The notes: a model not told the origin generated them from the letters alone. A stretch of DNA of 64,000 bases from Hyphomicrobium sp. (GCA_016793445.1 JAEUME010000013.1:42401-106400), one strand, 5' to 3'. Positions 18,495 to 29,576 are shown, counted from the first letter of the stretch. Program-made: numbers and translations.

Positions 18495-20501
18495 TTATGC
18501 AGCCTTGGCGTTGCCTTCGACCAGGCGCACGATGTCCGCCATGATGTCGTTCAGCTGGAAGTCCTTGGGTGTATAAACCGCCGCGACGCCGAACGCCTTG
18601 AGTGTCTTGGCATCCTCTGGCGGAATGATCCCGCCGACGACGACGGGAACGTCATCGAGCCCTTCCTTACGCATGCGGTCCATGACCTCCTTGACCAGCG
18701 GAACGTGCGAGCCCGACAGGATCGACAGGCCGACGCAGTGGACGGCCTCATCGAGCGCCGCACGCACGATCTGAGCGGGGGTGAGGCGGATGCCCTCGTA
18801 GACGACTTCCATGCCGCAGTCGCGCGCGCGCACCGCGATCTGCTCGGCGCCATTGGAGTGCCCATCAAGGCCCGGCTTGCCGACCAGAAACTTGATGCGC
18901 CGCCCAAGCTTGTCCGACACGGTATCGACACTGGCGCGCACGTCATCAAGGCCAGCGCCTTCGCGCTGCGCCGCGGCCTGGGCCACGCCGGTAGGAGCGC
19001 GATATTCGCCATAGATCTTTCGCAGCAGCGTGCCCCATTCGCCTGTCGTCACGCCGGCCTTGGCGCAGGCGATGGAAGGCTCCATGACGTTGCGGCCTTC
19101 CTTGGCGGCGCGTTCCAATTCGCCGAGCGCCGCCGCGACCGCTTTGGCGTCGCGCTGCTCACGCCATGCCTTGAGGCGGGCCACCTGCTCGGCTTCGACG
19201 GCCGGATCGACAACCAGGATCGCATCTGTCCCCGACGAAAGCGGGGAGGGTTCCGTCTCGGTCCACTTGTTGACCCCGACGACGATCTGCGCGCCGGTTT
19301 CGATCTGGCGCAGGCGCGCGGTGTTGCTCTCGACAAGGCGGCGCTTCATATAATCGATGGCCGCAACGGCGCCCCCCATCTTCTCGATCGTCGCAAGTTC
19401 GGCCTTGGCCTCGGCCTTGAGTGCATCGACCTTCTTTTTGATCTCGGTGGAGCCGTCGAAGATATCGCCGTATTCGAGCAGGTCGGTCTCGTACGCCAGG
19501 ATCTGCTGCATGCGCAGCGACCACTGCTGATCCCATGGACGCGGCAGGCCGAGGGCCTCGTTCCAGGCCGGCAACTGCACGGCCCGTGCGCGGGCGTTTT
19601 TCGACAGCGTGACGGCAAGCATTTCAAGCAGAATTCGATAGACGTTGTTTTCCGCCTGCGGCTCGGTCAAGCCCAGCGAGTTGACCTGGACGCCATAGCG
19701 AAACAGGCGGTTCTTCGGGTCCGTGACGCCGTATCGCTCGCGCGTGATCTCGTCCCACAACTCGGTGAAGGCGCGCATCTTGCACATCTCGGTGACGAAA
19801 CGCATGCCCGCGTTGACGAAGAAGGAGACGCGCCCCACTACGTTGCCGAACTCGGCCGCCGGTACCTCGCCTGAGGCCTTCACGCCATCGAGCACGGCAA
19901 GGCCCGTAGCCAGAGCGTACGCGAGTTCCTGCACCGGCGTCGCGCCGGCTTCCTGGAGATGGTAGGAGCACACGTTCGTCGGGTTCCACTTGGGTACTTC
20001 CCTGGTCGAGAAGACGATCGTGTCCTTGATGAGTTTCAAGGATGGTTCGGGGGGAAACACATACGTGCCGCGCGAGAGGTATTCCTTGATGATGTCGTTC
20101 TGAATGGTGCCGGTGAGTTTCGCGCGGGAAGCACCCGTCTGGTCGGCGGTGGCGACGTAAAGCGCCAGCAGCCAAGCGGCGGTCGCATTGATCGTCATGG
20201 ACGTATTCATCTGGTCGAGGGGGATGCCATCGAGCAGCGTGCGCATGTCGCCGATATGGGAAACCGGAACGCCGACCTTGCCGACCTCTCCCCGGGCGAG
20301 TTCTTGATCGCTGTCGTATCCGGTCTGTGTCGGCAGATCAAAGGCGATGGACAAGCCTGTCTGGCCCTTGGCCAGGTTCTTCTTGTAGAGCTCGTTGGAC
20401 TTGGCGGCGGTGGAGTGCCCGGCGTATGTCCTGAACATCCAGGGTTTGTCGCGCATCACGCTGGCACCAGCAGCCGGGGTGCCGGATTTCTTGTCAGACA
20501 T
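18495..20501 (-). CDS. ecm: Ethylmalonyl-CoA mutase (B12-dependent)
   Basis: 668-residue single-chain acyl-CoA mutase. An N-terminal TIM-barrel (WMFRTYAGHSTAAKSNELY, GLSIAFDLPTQTGYDSD, TSMTINATAAWLLALY) binds the CoA ester and a C-terminal cobalamin domain from about residue 540 carries GLDGHSNGAEQIAVRA, the D-x-H-x-x-G motif that ligates cobalt. It converts (2R)-ethylmalonyl-CoA to methylsuccinyl-CoA in the EMC pathway. Length, sequence and the divergent ccr gene nearby favour Ecm (also named MeaA) over methylmalonyl-CoA mutase. GGAAGAG precedes the ATG. Confidence 0.93.
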   Translation of the reverse strand: MSDKKSGTPAAGASVMRDKPWMFRTYAGHSTAAKSNELYKKNLAKGQTGLSIAFDLPTQTGYDSDQELARGEVGKVGVPVSHIGDMRTLLDGIPLDQMNTSMTINATAAWLLALYVATADQTGASRAKLTGTIQNDIIKEYLSRGTYVFPPEPSLKLIKDTIVFSTREVPKWNPTNVCSYHLQEAGATPVQELAYALATGLAVLDGVKASGEVPAAEFGNVVGRVSFFVNAGMRFVTEMCKMRAFTELWDEITRERYGVTDPKNRLFRYGVQVNSLGLTEPQAENNVYRILLEMLAVTLSKNARARAVQLPAWNEALGLPRPWDQQWSLRMQQILAYETDLLEYGDIFDGSTEIKKKVDALKAEAKAELATIEKMGGAVAAIDYMKRRLVESNTARLRQIETGAQIVVGVNKWTETEPSPLSSGTDAILVVDPAVEAEQVARLKAWREQRDAKAVAAALGELERAAKEGRNVMEPSIACAKAGVTTGEWGTLLRKIYGEYRAPTGVAQAAAQREGAGLDDVRASVDTVSDKLGRRIKFLVGKPGLDGHSNGAEQIAVRARDCGMEVVYEGIRLTPAQIVRAALDEAVHCVGLSILSGSHVPLVKEVMDRMRKEGLDDVPVVVGGIIPPEDAKTLKAFGVAAVYTPKDFQLNDIMADIVRLVEGNAKAA

Positions 20502-20694
20502 TGCTCTTCCTCGGTCTTGAGCCGGCGTTGCCGGTGGCGCCGGTCACGGCCAACATCACGGTCCACTCGGGCCAGTGTCATACGATAACTGCCGCCCTTC
20601 GCAATGCAAAATGCACCGTTGACGCTGCCAGGATGGGCGGCGGTCAGCGGCGGACACTTAGGCGGGCTTGGCGGAAAAGGGGAGGGCTTGCGGG

Positions 20695-21042
20695 TCAGGT
20701 CGGGGCAGTGCGCCGCGTCCGCGCGCGCATGTCGCCCACGGCATAGGCAACCCGGGTCAGTATCAACATGATCAGCATGGCGGAGATGATGCCGGCGGCG
20801 ATGCCCAGGACCGTATTGGAATCAGGATCCTGCATCAGTACGATAAAATGTGTGATGAAGAAGTGGTTCGAGGCTAATCCGCCCAGAAGCATGACCGGCG
20901 CAAACAGCGTTGAAAGCAGGAGAGATTCCGTCATCAGGCGGACAAGCCAGTAGGCAAAGACCAACAGCGCGGCTGTCACCAGCCCCACGAATATGCCGAC
21001 ATCGCAAATCTGGCTCAGGTAATCCCAAATGGCATGGAACAT
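20695..21042 (-). CDS. Small polytopic membrane protein
   Basis: 115 residues with three hydrophobic helices (VGLVTAALLVFAYWLVRLM, LLLSTLFAPVMLLGGLA, VLGIAAGIISAMLIMLILT) and a basic C-terminal tail (ARTRRTAPT). No family recognised. Divergent from ccr, 284 bases away; on the same strand as ecm but 193 bases upstream of it. Confidence 0.6.
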   Translation of the reverse strand: MFHAIWDYLSQICDVGIFVGLVTAALLVFAYWLVRLMTESLLLSTLFAPVMLLGGLASNHFFITHFIVLMQDPDSNTVLGIAAGIISAMLIMLILTRVAYAVGDMRARTRRTAPT

Positions 21043-21169
21043 TAAAGGTGGCCTCGCTGTTCACAGCGCCAGCGGTTATTCCGGCAAGGCGCGGGGTGCG
21101 TCGTTCTTTCAACCAGCCTACTGGTCACAATTTATCCCAAAGTCGGTTAAGGATTGATTTACCCGGGGT

Positions 21170-21198
21170 TGCAATGCGCACAAAAACACTTCATTGCA
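21170..21198. promoter_or_regulatory. Candidate operator upstream of ccr
   Basis: A perfect 7-bp inverted repeat, TGCAATG at 21170-21176 and CATTGCA at 21192-21198, with arm centres 22 bases apart (two helical turns). It lies 129 bases before the ccr ATG in the divergent promoter region. Such a palindrome suits a TetR-type dimer; in Methylobacterium ccr is controlled by the TetR-type CcrR, but a link here is inference. Confidence 0.4.
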
Positions 21199-21326
21199 GC
21201 GCAAAAGCGTGCTTGATACTGCCGGTCCGTCATGCGCGATGAGCGCCGGGTTCCAGTCATTCAGACCAGGGGACGAAGGCGCCGTATGCCGGCCGGATAC
21301 TTCAAAGACCGGGAGACCAAGAAACG

Positions 21327-22661
<1,335 letters not shown>

Positions 22662-22691
22662 CGGATCGAGAGCTGCAAGCGGAAATATTGG

Positions 22692-22720
22692 AACGCCGGA
22701 GCCGCCGCTCCGGCGTTTTT
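22692..22720 (+). terminator. Intrinsic terminator after ccr
   Basis: 11-bp perfect stem (AACGCCGGAGC / GCTCCGGCGTT) with loop CGCC, followed by TTT, 31 bases past the ccr stop. Confidence 0.9.
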
Positions 22721-22775
22721 GCTTGTGTGCCCGATGGCGCTTTCGGATGCGAATTGGTCCGGCTTTTCCAGAACT

Positions 22776-23681
22776 TTAACCGGGGGGGCCGGAGCGTGGG
22801 GCCGCCGAAGGCTGCTCCCCGCGCGCCATCCGCTTGAATTCCATGATGCCGCGGTTCAGTTCCGCGCCGAGCAGGATGATGATGGCCGTGAACTGGAAGA
22901 ATATCATCGCGATCATGAGCTGCGACAGACCGGCGTAGAACAACGAGTAATTTGTGATCGCCAGATACTTTGACCACAGAGCAGCCAGTGTCAGCCAGAG
23001 CGCGATGGAAAGTACGATTCCAGGCCACACATCCTGGAAGCGGCGCTTGCCGGCTGCAAGCCACAAGTGGAAGGCGAAAAGCTGCAGGGCGATAATGGCG
23101 CCGGCGAGCGTGTAGCGCGTCAGTGGCCCGACCCAGATCTGCTCCAGGAAGCGAAGCGCCGAGCCGATCCATTCGACTTCCATGACCTTTTTGGTCCATT
23201 GCGGCTGGAGACCTTCCGCCAGCGCGGGACCGACGACGACCGCCCAGGTCAGCACAAGTGTAGAGACCGCGCTGACGAATACAAAGGACATGGAGATCAA
23301 GAGGCATAACGGATACGGCCGCGTTTCGTGAACGCGGTAAGCGTTGTTCAGCGCCGCGCGCATCGTCTCCAAGGCGCTTGTGGCGAAGAACAGGGCGAGA
23401 AATCCGCTGGCGGTGAGAAGATCGATACGCCGGGTGCCCATGATCGCCTGGACTTCAGGGGCCAACCCCTTGGCAACGGGTTCCGGCAGGATAGCAAACA
23501 GTTGCAGGATAGCCGCGTCGGCAAGCTCCCTGCCGCCGAAGACGCCCGATAGCGAACCAAGGAAGATGCAAAATGGAAACACCGAGACGATGAAGGAAAA
23601 GGCCACCGCGCTGGCTAGCGCAAAGCCCGAATGCTCATAGAGCCTGTAAAGGGCCTCCATGAACGTGCGAAACCGCTTCAT
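22776..23681 (-). CDS. YihY/BrkB-family membrane protein
   Basis: 301 residues with six membrane helices in the YihY/BrkB pattern: ALYRLYEHSGFALASAVAFSFIVSVFPF, LRAALNNAYRVHETRPYPL, LAALWSKYLAITNYSLFYAGLSQLMIAMIFFQFTAIIILLGAELNRGIMEF. Once called ribonuclease BN, the family is now regarded as an inner-membrane protein of uncertain role. ATG at 23681 chosen; a TTG at 23756 would extend it by 25 basic residues without homology. Confidence 0.88.
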   Translation of the reverse strand: MKRFRTFMEALYRLYEHSGFALASAVAFSFIVSVFPFCIFLGSLSGVFGGRELADAAILQLFAILPEPVAKGLAPEVQAIMGTRRIDLLTASGFLALFFATSALETMRAALNNAYRVHETRPYPLCLLISMSFVFVSAVSTLVLTWAVVVGPALAEGLQPQWTKKVMEVEWIGSALRFLEQIWVGPLTRYTLAGAIIALQLFAFHLWLAAGKRRFQDVWPGIVLSIALWLTLAALWSKYLAITNYSLFYAGLSQLMIAMIFFQFTAIIILLGAELNRGIMEFKRMARGEQPSAAPRSGPPG

Positions 23682-23936
23682 TCTCAACCGAGGCGTCTCC
23701 CTATCCGCTCCCCAGGGGGCCCTTTTGCCGCGCACCCTAACGACTCGGCGCGTCAAGGTCTAGGTGACGGCCAGGCGAAGGAATTGGCATTTCTGTCACA
23801 CGTTGGCCGCCGTTTGATGGCTAGGGAGAGAGGTATGCCCGGGTGCCGATGGACGCAGGCGCGGCGGCCTTCTAGATTTATCATACGCCAAGCGTCGTTG
23901 CGTCCGATGCGACGATCCCTGAAGTAGGCCTCGATA

Positions 23937-26336
23937 ATGACTGTCGACAGCGTGATCGCACCCGATCTTCTCAACGCCGAAATTGCAGCGATTGAAGATC
24001 TCCTCGTTCATTACGAGGACTGGCGGGCTTTGGCGCAGCTGGAAGCGCGCGAACGCAAAGGCGAGTTGCCGGCCAACGTTGCCTCGTCCGGGATCAAGAC
24101 GCTGCTGCTCGATAAGCTCGCCACAAATCCGCTGTTCCTGCGCCGCCAGACGCTGCTGAAGGAAGTCGAGCGCCTGACCAAACAAGCCCGCGTCGAAGCC
24201 GCGGTGAGCGAAACGGATCGGGCCAGTGAACCCGCCGAGGACGTCGACGATCTTACCCGCATTCGCGGAATCGATGCACGCCTCGAGCGGCGGCTCAATG
24301 CGCTCAACATCATTTCTTATGCGCAGATCGCCATATGGGAGGATGCCGACGTCGATTACTTCGCCCGCACTTTGGGGCTGGATCACTCCATCATCGGCGA
24401 GAAGTGGATCGAACAGGCTGCGGTGCTCGTCGCACGCCAGAAGCTCGCACCCAGGAAGAGTGCGAGTTCGCCCATTACACGTCCCTCAGTTGCGCTTCCG
24501 CAGACGCCCCGCCCAATCACGACACCGATGGATGCCGAGGCAATCGAAGACGCCGCGACACCGGCTGAGCCGCAGTCGCAAGGCAGACAGCCCAACCGCG
24601 CAGCGGCTTCTCTCGATCCGGCGCGTGGAGGCAAGGGGCCGGGAGCGGAGCCGTTCCAAAGCGCTATCGAAGAGCGGCAATCTTCGCCTTTGAAAGGCGT
24701 CCGCGAGGGGCAATCCGCGCATGCGGCGTCGCCGGAACCGGTACCGCTTGCAGATGTGGCGAAAACCGGCTTGCCCTCGGCTCAATCTGCGCCGGAAAAA
24801 CAGCCGCCAGGCAAGCCGCAGTCCGAGCCGACGAAACCTCAAATCAAGCCTGAGCCTGAGAAAGAGGCCGCCCCCGCAAAGCCCGATGCAGGGGACGCCG
24901 CACCTTTAGAACGCGAACCTGATTATCCACTTGCAACGCCCGCCATGCCGCTTCCGGCATCGGCCTATGCTCTGCCTTTTGAAGCGTATGTCCGCGAAAT
25001 TGAGACCGTAGCCAAGGCCCGGGCAAACGATACCGCCAAGGACACCGCGCCCATTCGCGGACCGGCCGAGATCGCTGGCGCTCATCTGAAGCCGGCTGGC
25101 CCGCTACCCGCATCGCGATATGCAGGCGCAGCGCACGAGCCCACCCGTGGCGATACGCATCCCTCGGCGCCGTTACCGCCAAAACCGGACGTCGCGTCCG
25201 CTTATGCCTCGCCTGCTCAAGCATCGGATGGCAAGGGCGCGCAGGGAGATGCCGGGCAGCCGCAGCGCGCTGGCGATATTCTGGAACGCAGCTTGCCGCC
25301 TTTGCCGCTCAAGCCCGCCGACACGGCCTCCGCGCGACAGCGTGTTGAATCTGCGGAGGCCAAGACCGCGCCGCTGCTGCAAGAAACAGCGCCATCGCCG
25401 CGGGATCCATCACCCCTGAAGACGCCGCCCGCCGACGCCGCCTCGGCAACCACGGCCGCCATTGCGGCCGCGCAAGCGGCAGTTGCTGCACGCTCCGCAC
25501 CACCGCCCGTCAAATCCGCGCCACAGCCGCAGTTGGCACCTGACGGCGCCATCGCAGCAACAACAACCGGCCAGAGTGCTGAACGCGACTTAACAGCGTC
25601 AGCCAAATCTTTGGATCCGATGGCGTCGCCGCCGCGTCCGACACCCTCACCCGCACCGGGATCGGCGACGGCGCCAGCAGTGCCAACCGAGGCGGGGCTG
25701 CTTGCCGCCGCGGCCGCGCGCGGTCTTGCCGAGGCTGCTCCGCCTCCGCCCTTGCCGCCGTCCACGTCCGCGCAAACTGCGCCGTTGGCTCAACAAGCTG
25801 CGCGCAGGACCATACAAGTGGAAGAAAAACCACAACCTGCGCTCCAGTCGGCCGCCGAAGCCCGTGTCACGATCCGCCGGACCGAGGACGTGGCGACGAA
25901 TGCGGTTTTGCGCGTCCCCGGCGGGACCGACGTGCATCTTCGAACTCCTCCCCGCGATGAAGACAAATTTGATGGCCGCAGCTACGCGGCCTATCACAGC
26001 GAGGTCCAGGAAGCGCGCGTCGAGATCCGCCGCACGCCGCCGCACGGGGCTATGCCGGTCCCTGTTCGCGGTTCAGGAGATTTCTCTTACGGTGGGATGC
26101 CGCCAGCCGCAACGGGTCCGGCCGCGCTCGATGCGGCCACCCGGGCCGCTGCGGAGGCAGCCGCTCGCGCCGCCGCAACCCTGGCAAACGCCCAGAACGC
26201 TGCGCCTCAGCAATCGCCTGCGCCTCCGGCTGCCAGCGAACCAGCGCCGCCTCCACCTCCCGGACCGCCCGCCGAGGAGCCTCCAAAGCCGCCGGTTACC
26301 ATGGGGCGCTTTCTGAAGGCTCTGACCGGGCAGTAG
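23937..26336 (+). CDS. HhH-domain protein with long Pro/Ala-rich disordered region
   Basis: 799 residues. After a helical N terminus, residues about 103-165 form a helix-hairpin-helix module of the kind found in ribosomal L21-fused and TfoX-like proteins (DDLTRIRGIDARLERRLNALNIISYAQIA). The next 600 residues are low-complexity, rich in Pro, Ala and Lys, with motifs LPASAYALPF and LPASRYAGAA repeated. A short conserved tail (PVTMGRFLKALTGQ) ends the protein. It may bind nucleic acid through the HhH and act as a tethered scaffold; that is a guess. Downstream of a BrkB protein, upstream of mcd. Confidence 0.7.
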   Translation: MTVDSVIAPDLLNAEIAAIEDLLVHYEDWRALAQLEARERKGELPANVASSGIKTLLLDKLATNPLFLRRQTLLKEVERLTKQARVEAAVSETDRASEPAEDVDDLTRIRGIDARLERRLNALNIISYAQIAIWEDADVDYFARTLGLDHSIIGEKWIEQAAVLVARQKLAPRKSASSPITRPSVALPQTPRPITTPMDAEAIEDAATPAEPQSQGRQPNRAAASLDPARGGKGPGAEPFQSAIEERQSSPLKGVREGQSAHAASPEPVPLADVAKTGLPSAQSAPEKQPPGKPQSEPTKPQIKPEPEKEAAPAKPDAGDAAPLEREPDYPLATPAMPLPASAYALPFEAYVREIETVAKARANDTAKDTAPIRGPAEIAGAHLKPAGPLPASRYAGAAHEPTRGDTHPSAPLPPKPDVASAYASPAQASDGKGAQGDAGQPQRAGDILERSLPPLPLKPADTASARQRVESAEAKTAPLLQETAPSPRDPSPLKTPPADAASATTAAIAAAQAAVAARSAPPPVKSAPQPQLAPDGAIAATTTGQSAERDLTASAKSLDPMASPPRPTPSPAPGSATAPAVPTEAGLLAAAAARGLAEAAPPPPLPPSTSAQTAPLAQQAARRTIQVEEKPQPALQSAAEARVTIRRTEDVATNAVLRVPGGTDVHLRTPPRDEDKFDGRSYAAYHSEVQEARVEIRRTPPHGAMPVPVRGSGDFSYGGMPPAATGPAALDAATRAAAEAAARAAATLANAQNAAPQQSPAPPAASEPAPPPPPGPPAEEPPKPPVTMGRFLKALTGQ

Positions 26337-26532
26337 GCCTGCTCCAAGCAGGGTTGACGCCCGCACCATCTGAGTGCGCCAACCCCCTTGGAATGGGCCC
26401 ATTCGCGCCGTTAGGTCGCGTAATGTGCGGTTGCGTAACAGGGCATTCCGACTATCTTGCTCGAAAAATTCGCCCCCCGGCCGCAAAGCCTCTGCGCGGG
26501 CGGTCTGCTATTGTCTCAAAGGGAGAAATTTA

Positions 26533-28212
26533 ATGTCCGTCGCACAGCTCAAAACAGGTTCTTCGATCCTTGCGGCGGGGCCTGCGCGCCTTATCGAACG
26601 GTGCGGCGAGACGGTTGCGGGCGCTGACAAGATCCTGCTCGCAGCCAAGGCCGGCGTGCGCATCAAGATCCAGGAGGCGGGCGGCGTCGATCAGGCGCAG
26701 CATTGCGCCCATGGTCTGGCATGGCTGGCGACGAGCGTGGAGGGTCTGCGCCAGATGCACCACTGGGCGGAGCGCATGAGCGCGCAAGGCCGCTTCGGGG
26801 AGTTCGAGCAGCTTCTGCTCCTTGCCGCCTTCGCCGAATATGGCGCTCAGATCGCCAGCGGCATCCCGATGAGCCAGCTTGAGATCATTCGCACGGACGC
26901 GCTGGGCGTCGCCAAGGGGGACGTCCGCAAGTTTGAAGACTCGATCGCTGACTTGGTGGAGGAGGGTAGCTCGGAAGCTGTCAAGGCGCGGCTTGGCGCG
27001 CTGATCTCCGCGCAGCCCGAAGCGATGACGTTCGGCGATACCGGCCTTGATGAAATTCACGCCGAAATTCAGAACACCATGCGCCGCTTCTGTTTGGATG
27101 AGGTCTATCCTCATGCGCACGAGTGGCACTTGCACAACGTCTATATTCCCCTCGACGTCATCGAGAAGCTGGCCGAGATCGGCGTATTCGGTCTTGCGCT
27201 GCCTGAGCAGTACGGCGGCTCGGGGCTCGGCAAGGAAGCGATGTGCGTGGCGTCCGAAGAATTGTCGCGTGGCTATATCGGAGTCGGTTCGCTCGGAACG
27301 CGCGCGGAAATCGCCGGCGAGCTTATCGTGCACAACGGCACCGAAGAGCAAAAGCAGAAGTACCTGCCCAGAATCGCGACGGGTGAGATGCTGCCGACGG
27401 CTGTTTTCACCGAACCCAATACGGGCTCCGATCTTGCCTCTCTCAAGACGCGCGCCGTCAAGGAAGGCGACGTCTACAAGATCACCGGCCAGAAGACCTG
27501 GATCACCCATCCCGTGCGCGCCGACGTGATGACCGTGCTGGCGCGAACCGACCCCAGCGAGCCCGGCTATAAGGGTCTGTCGATGTTCCTGGCCGAGAAG
27601 CCGCGCGGCGGCGATGAGGATCCGTTCCCCGCGAAAGGCATGACCGGCGGCGAGATTGAAGTGCTCGGCTATCGCGGCATGAAGGAATACGACATCTCCT
27701 TCGATGCGTTCGAAGTGCCTGCGGAGAATCTTCTCGGCGGCAAGGAAGGCCAGGGCTTCAAGGCGCTTATGGCGACGTTCGAAGGCGCACGCATTCAGAC
27801 CGCCGCGCGCGCTGTCGGTGTTGCCCAGTGCGCCATGGATCTTGGCCTGAAGTATGCGCTGGAACGCGTTCAATTCGGCAAGCCGATTTTTGAGTTCCCC
27901 CGTGTGCGCAACAAGGTCGTCATGATGGCGGTGGAGACCATGATTGCGCGTCAGCTCACCTACTTCGCCGCCCGCGAAAAGGACCAGGGCCATCGCTGCG
28001 ATCTTGAAGCAGGTATGGCCAAGCTGCTCGGTGCACGCGTCGCTTGGGCTAACGCGGACAACGCGCTGCAGATCCATGGTGGCAACGGCTTTGCGCTCGA
28101 ATATCCCATCTCGCGTGTGCTCTGTGATGCGCGCATCTTGAACATTTTCGAGGGCGCCGCCGAGATCCAGGCGCAAGTCATTGCACGCCGCCTGCTTGAA
28201 GGAGCCAACTGA
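26533..28212 (+). CDS. mcd: Methylsuccinyl-CoA dehydrogenase (acyl-CoA dehydrogenase family)
   Basis: 559-residue flavoprotein, longer than usual acyl-CoA dehydrogenases (about 380-400) by an N-terminal domain of about 170 residues (TGSSILAAGPARLIERCGETV ... GAQIASGIPMSQLE), which is typical of the EMC-pathway methylsuccinyl-CoA dehydrogenase. The core has FGLALPEQYGGSGLGKEAMCVASEELSRG, TEPNTGSDLASLKTRAV, ITGQKTWITHP and QIHGGNGFALEYPISRVLCDARI. It oxidises methylsuccinyl-CoA to mesaconyl-CoA, the step after Ecm. GGGAGAAATTTA precedes the ATG; a frame running back to 26374 is unsupported. Confidence 0.92.
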   Translation: MSVAQLKTGSSILAAGPARLIERCGETVAGADKILLAAKAGVRIKIQEAGGVDQAQHCAHGLAWLATSVEGLRQMHHWAERMSAQGRFGEFEQLLLLAAFAEYGAQIASGIPMSQLEIIRTDALGVAKGDVRKFEDSIADLVEEGSSEAVKARLGALISAQPEAMTFGDTGLDEIHAEIQNTMRRFCLDEVYPHAHEWHLHNVYIPLDVIEKLAEIGVFGLALPEQYGGSGLGKEAMCVASEELSRGYIGVGSLGTRAEIAGELIVHNGTEEQKQKYLPRIATGEMLPTAVFTEPNTGSDLASLKTRAVKEGDVYKITGQKTWITHPVRADVMTVLARTDPSEPGYKGLSMFLAEKPRGGDEDPFPAKGMTGGEIEVLGYRGMKEYDISFDAFEVPAENLLGGKEGQGFKALMATFEGARIQTAARAVGVAQCAMDLGLKYALERVQFGKPIFEFPRVRNKVVMMAVETMIARQLTYFAAREKDQGHRCDLEAGMAKLLGARVAWANADNALQIHGGNGFALEYPISRVLCDARILNIFEGAAEIQAQVIARRLLEGAN

Positions 28213-28258
28213 GCCGCGTAAGGTCGCCGCGATCCTGACCGGTGGCGAGGGCGAGCGC

Positions 28259-28810
28259 GTGCAAATTCGCGATAATGAAAAGGGTTATGGACTGGTGTCG
28301 CGCTGGCTGCACTGGCTCATGGCCCTTGCCATCTTCTTCTTGTTCGGGCTTGGCTACTGGATGATGGGACTTGAGTATTATAGTCCCTACTATCGTAGTG
28401 CTCCCGACTTGCATCGCAGCATCGGCATCGTCGTCGGACTGGCTCTCGTCTTCCGGTTCGTATGGCGTCTGGCCAACACGAAACCCGATGACTCCGAGCT
28501 TTCCCATGTTGAGCAGATCGCCGCCAAGCTTGTGCATTGGGGATTTTATCCCCTCATCCTGGTTATCGTGATCAGCGGCTATCTGATCTCCTCCTCCGAC
28601 GGTCGTCCAATTGACGTTTTCGGTTTGATCTCCATACCTTCGTTGGTAACGGAGAAGGGCTTGTCCGATCAGGCGGGCTATCTACATAAAGTTCTGGCCT
28701 ACTTCGTCATAGGCCTCGCCCTTGTTCACGCCGCGGCGTCGTTGAAGCATCATTTCTGGGACCGCAGCGGTGTTCTCAAACGTATGATCTCCGGTCCGCC
28801 GGAAGACTGA
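28259..28810 (+). CDS. Cytochrome b561
   Basis: About 183 residues from a GTG at 28259 (GGCGAGGGCGAGC just upstream). Four membrane helices carry His ligands typical of the CybB/YceJ di-haem cytochromes b561: SRWLHWLMALAIFF, DLHRSIGIVVGLALVFRFVWR, LVHWGFYPLILVIVISGYLISS, YLHKVLAYFVIGLALVHAAASLKHHF. It moves electrons across the inner membrane and is followed by a YceI protein, the common YceJ-YceI pairing. Confidence 0.9.
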   Translation: MQIRDNEKGYGLVSRWLHWLMALAIFFLFGLGYWMMGLEYYSPYYRSAPDLHRSIGIVVGLALVFRFVWRLANTKPDDSELSHVEQIAAKLVHWGFYPLILVIVISGYLISSSDGRPIDVFGLISIPSLVTEKGLSDQAGYLHKVLAYFVIGLALVHAAASLKHHFWDRSGVLKRMISGPPED

Positions 28811-28832
28811 AATCCTGATTGGAGGAACTTTG

Positions 28833-29411
28833 ATGAAGCGCCTGACGTTGCTCGCCGGGGTCGTTGCCGCGATTGTGAGTACGGCCTTGCCCGCCAGCGC
28901 CGCCGACTATGTCTTCGACATCAAGGGGCAGCATGCCTCGATCGGATTCCGCGTCAAGCATCTGGGCTACAGCTGGCTGACGGGCCGCTTCGACAAGTTC
29001 GACGGAACGTTTTCCTACGATCCGGCCAACCCGGCCGCCTCGAAAGTGAGCGTTGAAATCGACACCGCCAGCATCTCCTCCAACCACGCCGAGCGCGACA
29101 AGCATCTGCGCGGACCTGACTACCTCGATTCAGAGGCCTACCCCAAGGCGACGTTCGTCAGCACCGAGGTCATTCCCGAAGGCGACAACAAGGCAAAGAT
29201 CAAGGGCAATTTCACGCTGCGCGGCGTCACGAAGGAAGTCGTGCTCGACATGGAGCGTATGGGCGGCGGCCCTGATCCGTGGGGAGGTCAGCGCATGGGT
29301 TTTACCGGAACCGCGAAGCTCACAATAGCCGACTTCGGCTTCAAAAAGCAGCTTGGTCCGGCATCGACAGAAGCGGAACTGTTCCTGGATGTAGAAGGCG
29401 TCCAGAAGTAA
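28833..29411 (+). CDS. YceI family periplasmic protein
   Basis: 192 residues: signal peptide with probable cleavage after LPASAADY-like boundary, then the YceI lipocalin-like fold that binds isoprenoid quinone (YVFDIKGQHASIGFRVKHLGYSWLTGRFDKFDGTF, SISSNHAERDKHLRGPDYLD, FTLRGVTKEVVLDM). GGAGGAAC precedes the ATG at 28833. It is 22 bases after the cytochrome b561 gene, so the two are an operon. Confidence 0.94.
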   Translation: MKRLTLLAGVVAAIVSTALPASAADYVFDIKGQHASIGFRVKHLGYSWLTGRFDKFDGTFSYDPANPAASKVSVEIDTASISSNHAERDKHLRGPDYLDSEAYPKATFVSTEVIPEGDNKAKIKGNFTLRGVTKEVVLDMERMGGGPDPWGGQRMGFTGTAKLTIADFGFKKQLGPASTEAELFLDVEGVQK

Positions 29412-29492
29412 TCGCGAATGCGCTCACGCTTAGCATGATGGTGCCGCAACGAAAGTTGCGCAAACTCGCATCGAATATGGAAGATACAACGC

Positions 29493-29521
29493 AAACGCCG
29501 CACTTTGAGAGTGCGGCGTTT
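29493..29521 (+). terminator. Intrinsic terminator after YceI
   Basis: 12-bp perfect stem (AAACGCCGCACT / AGTGCGGCGTTT) with a 5-base loop; the T tract is short and begins within the stem end. Confidence 0.75.
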
Positions 29522-29576
29522 CGCGTTGCGCGCAACTATGCGACACTTGCCGACGGTGCCTGGAGGATGGGACAGA

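Noticed and set aside
18267..19874. A 535-codon plus-strand frame
   Set aside because: Antisense to ecm, His/Asp/Arg-rich composition typical of shadow frames, no ribosome site.
26530..28176. A 548-codon minus-strand frame
   Set aside because: Exact antisense of mcd, which is firmly identified.
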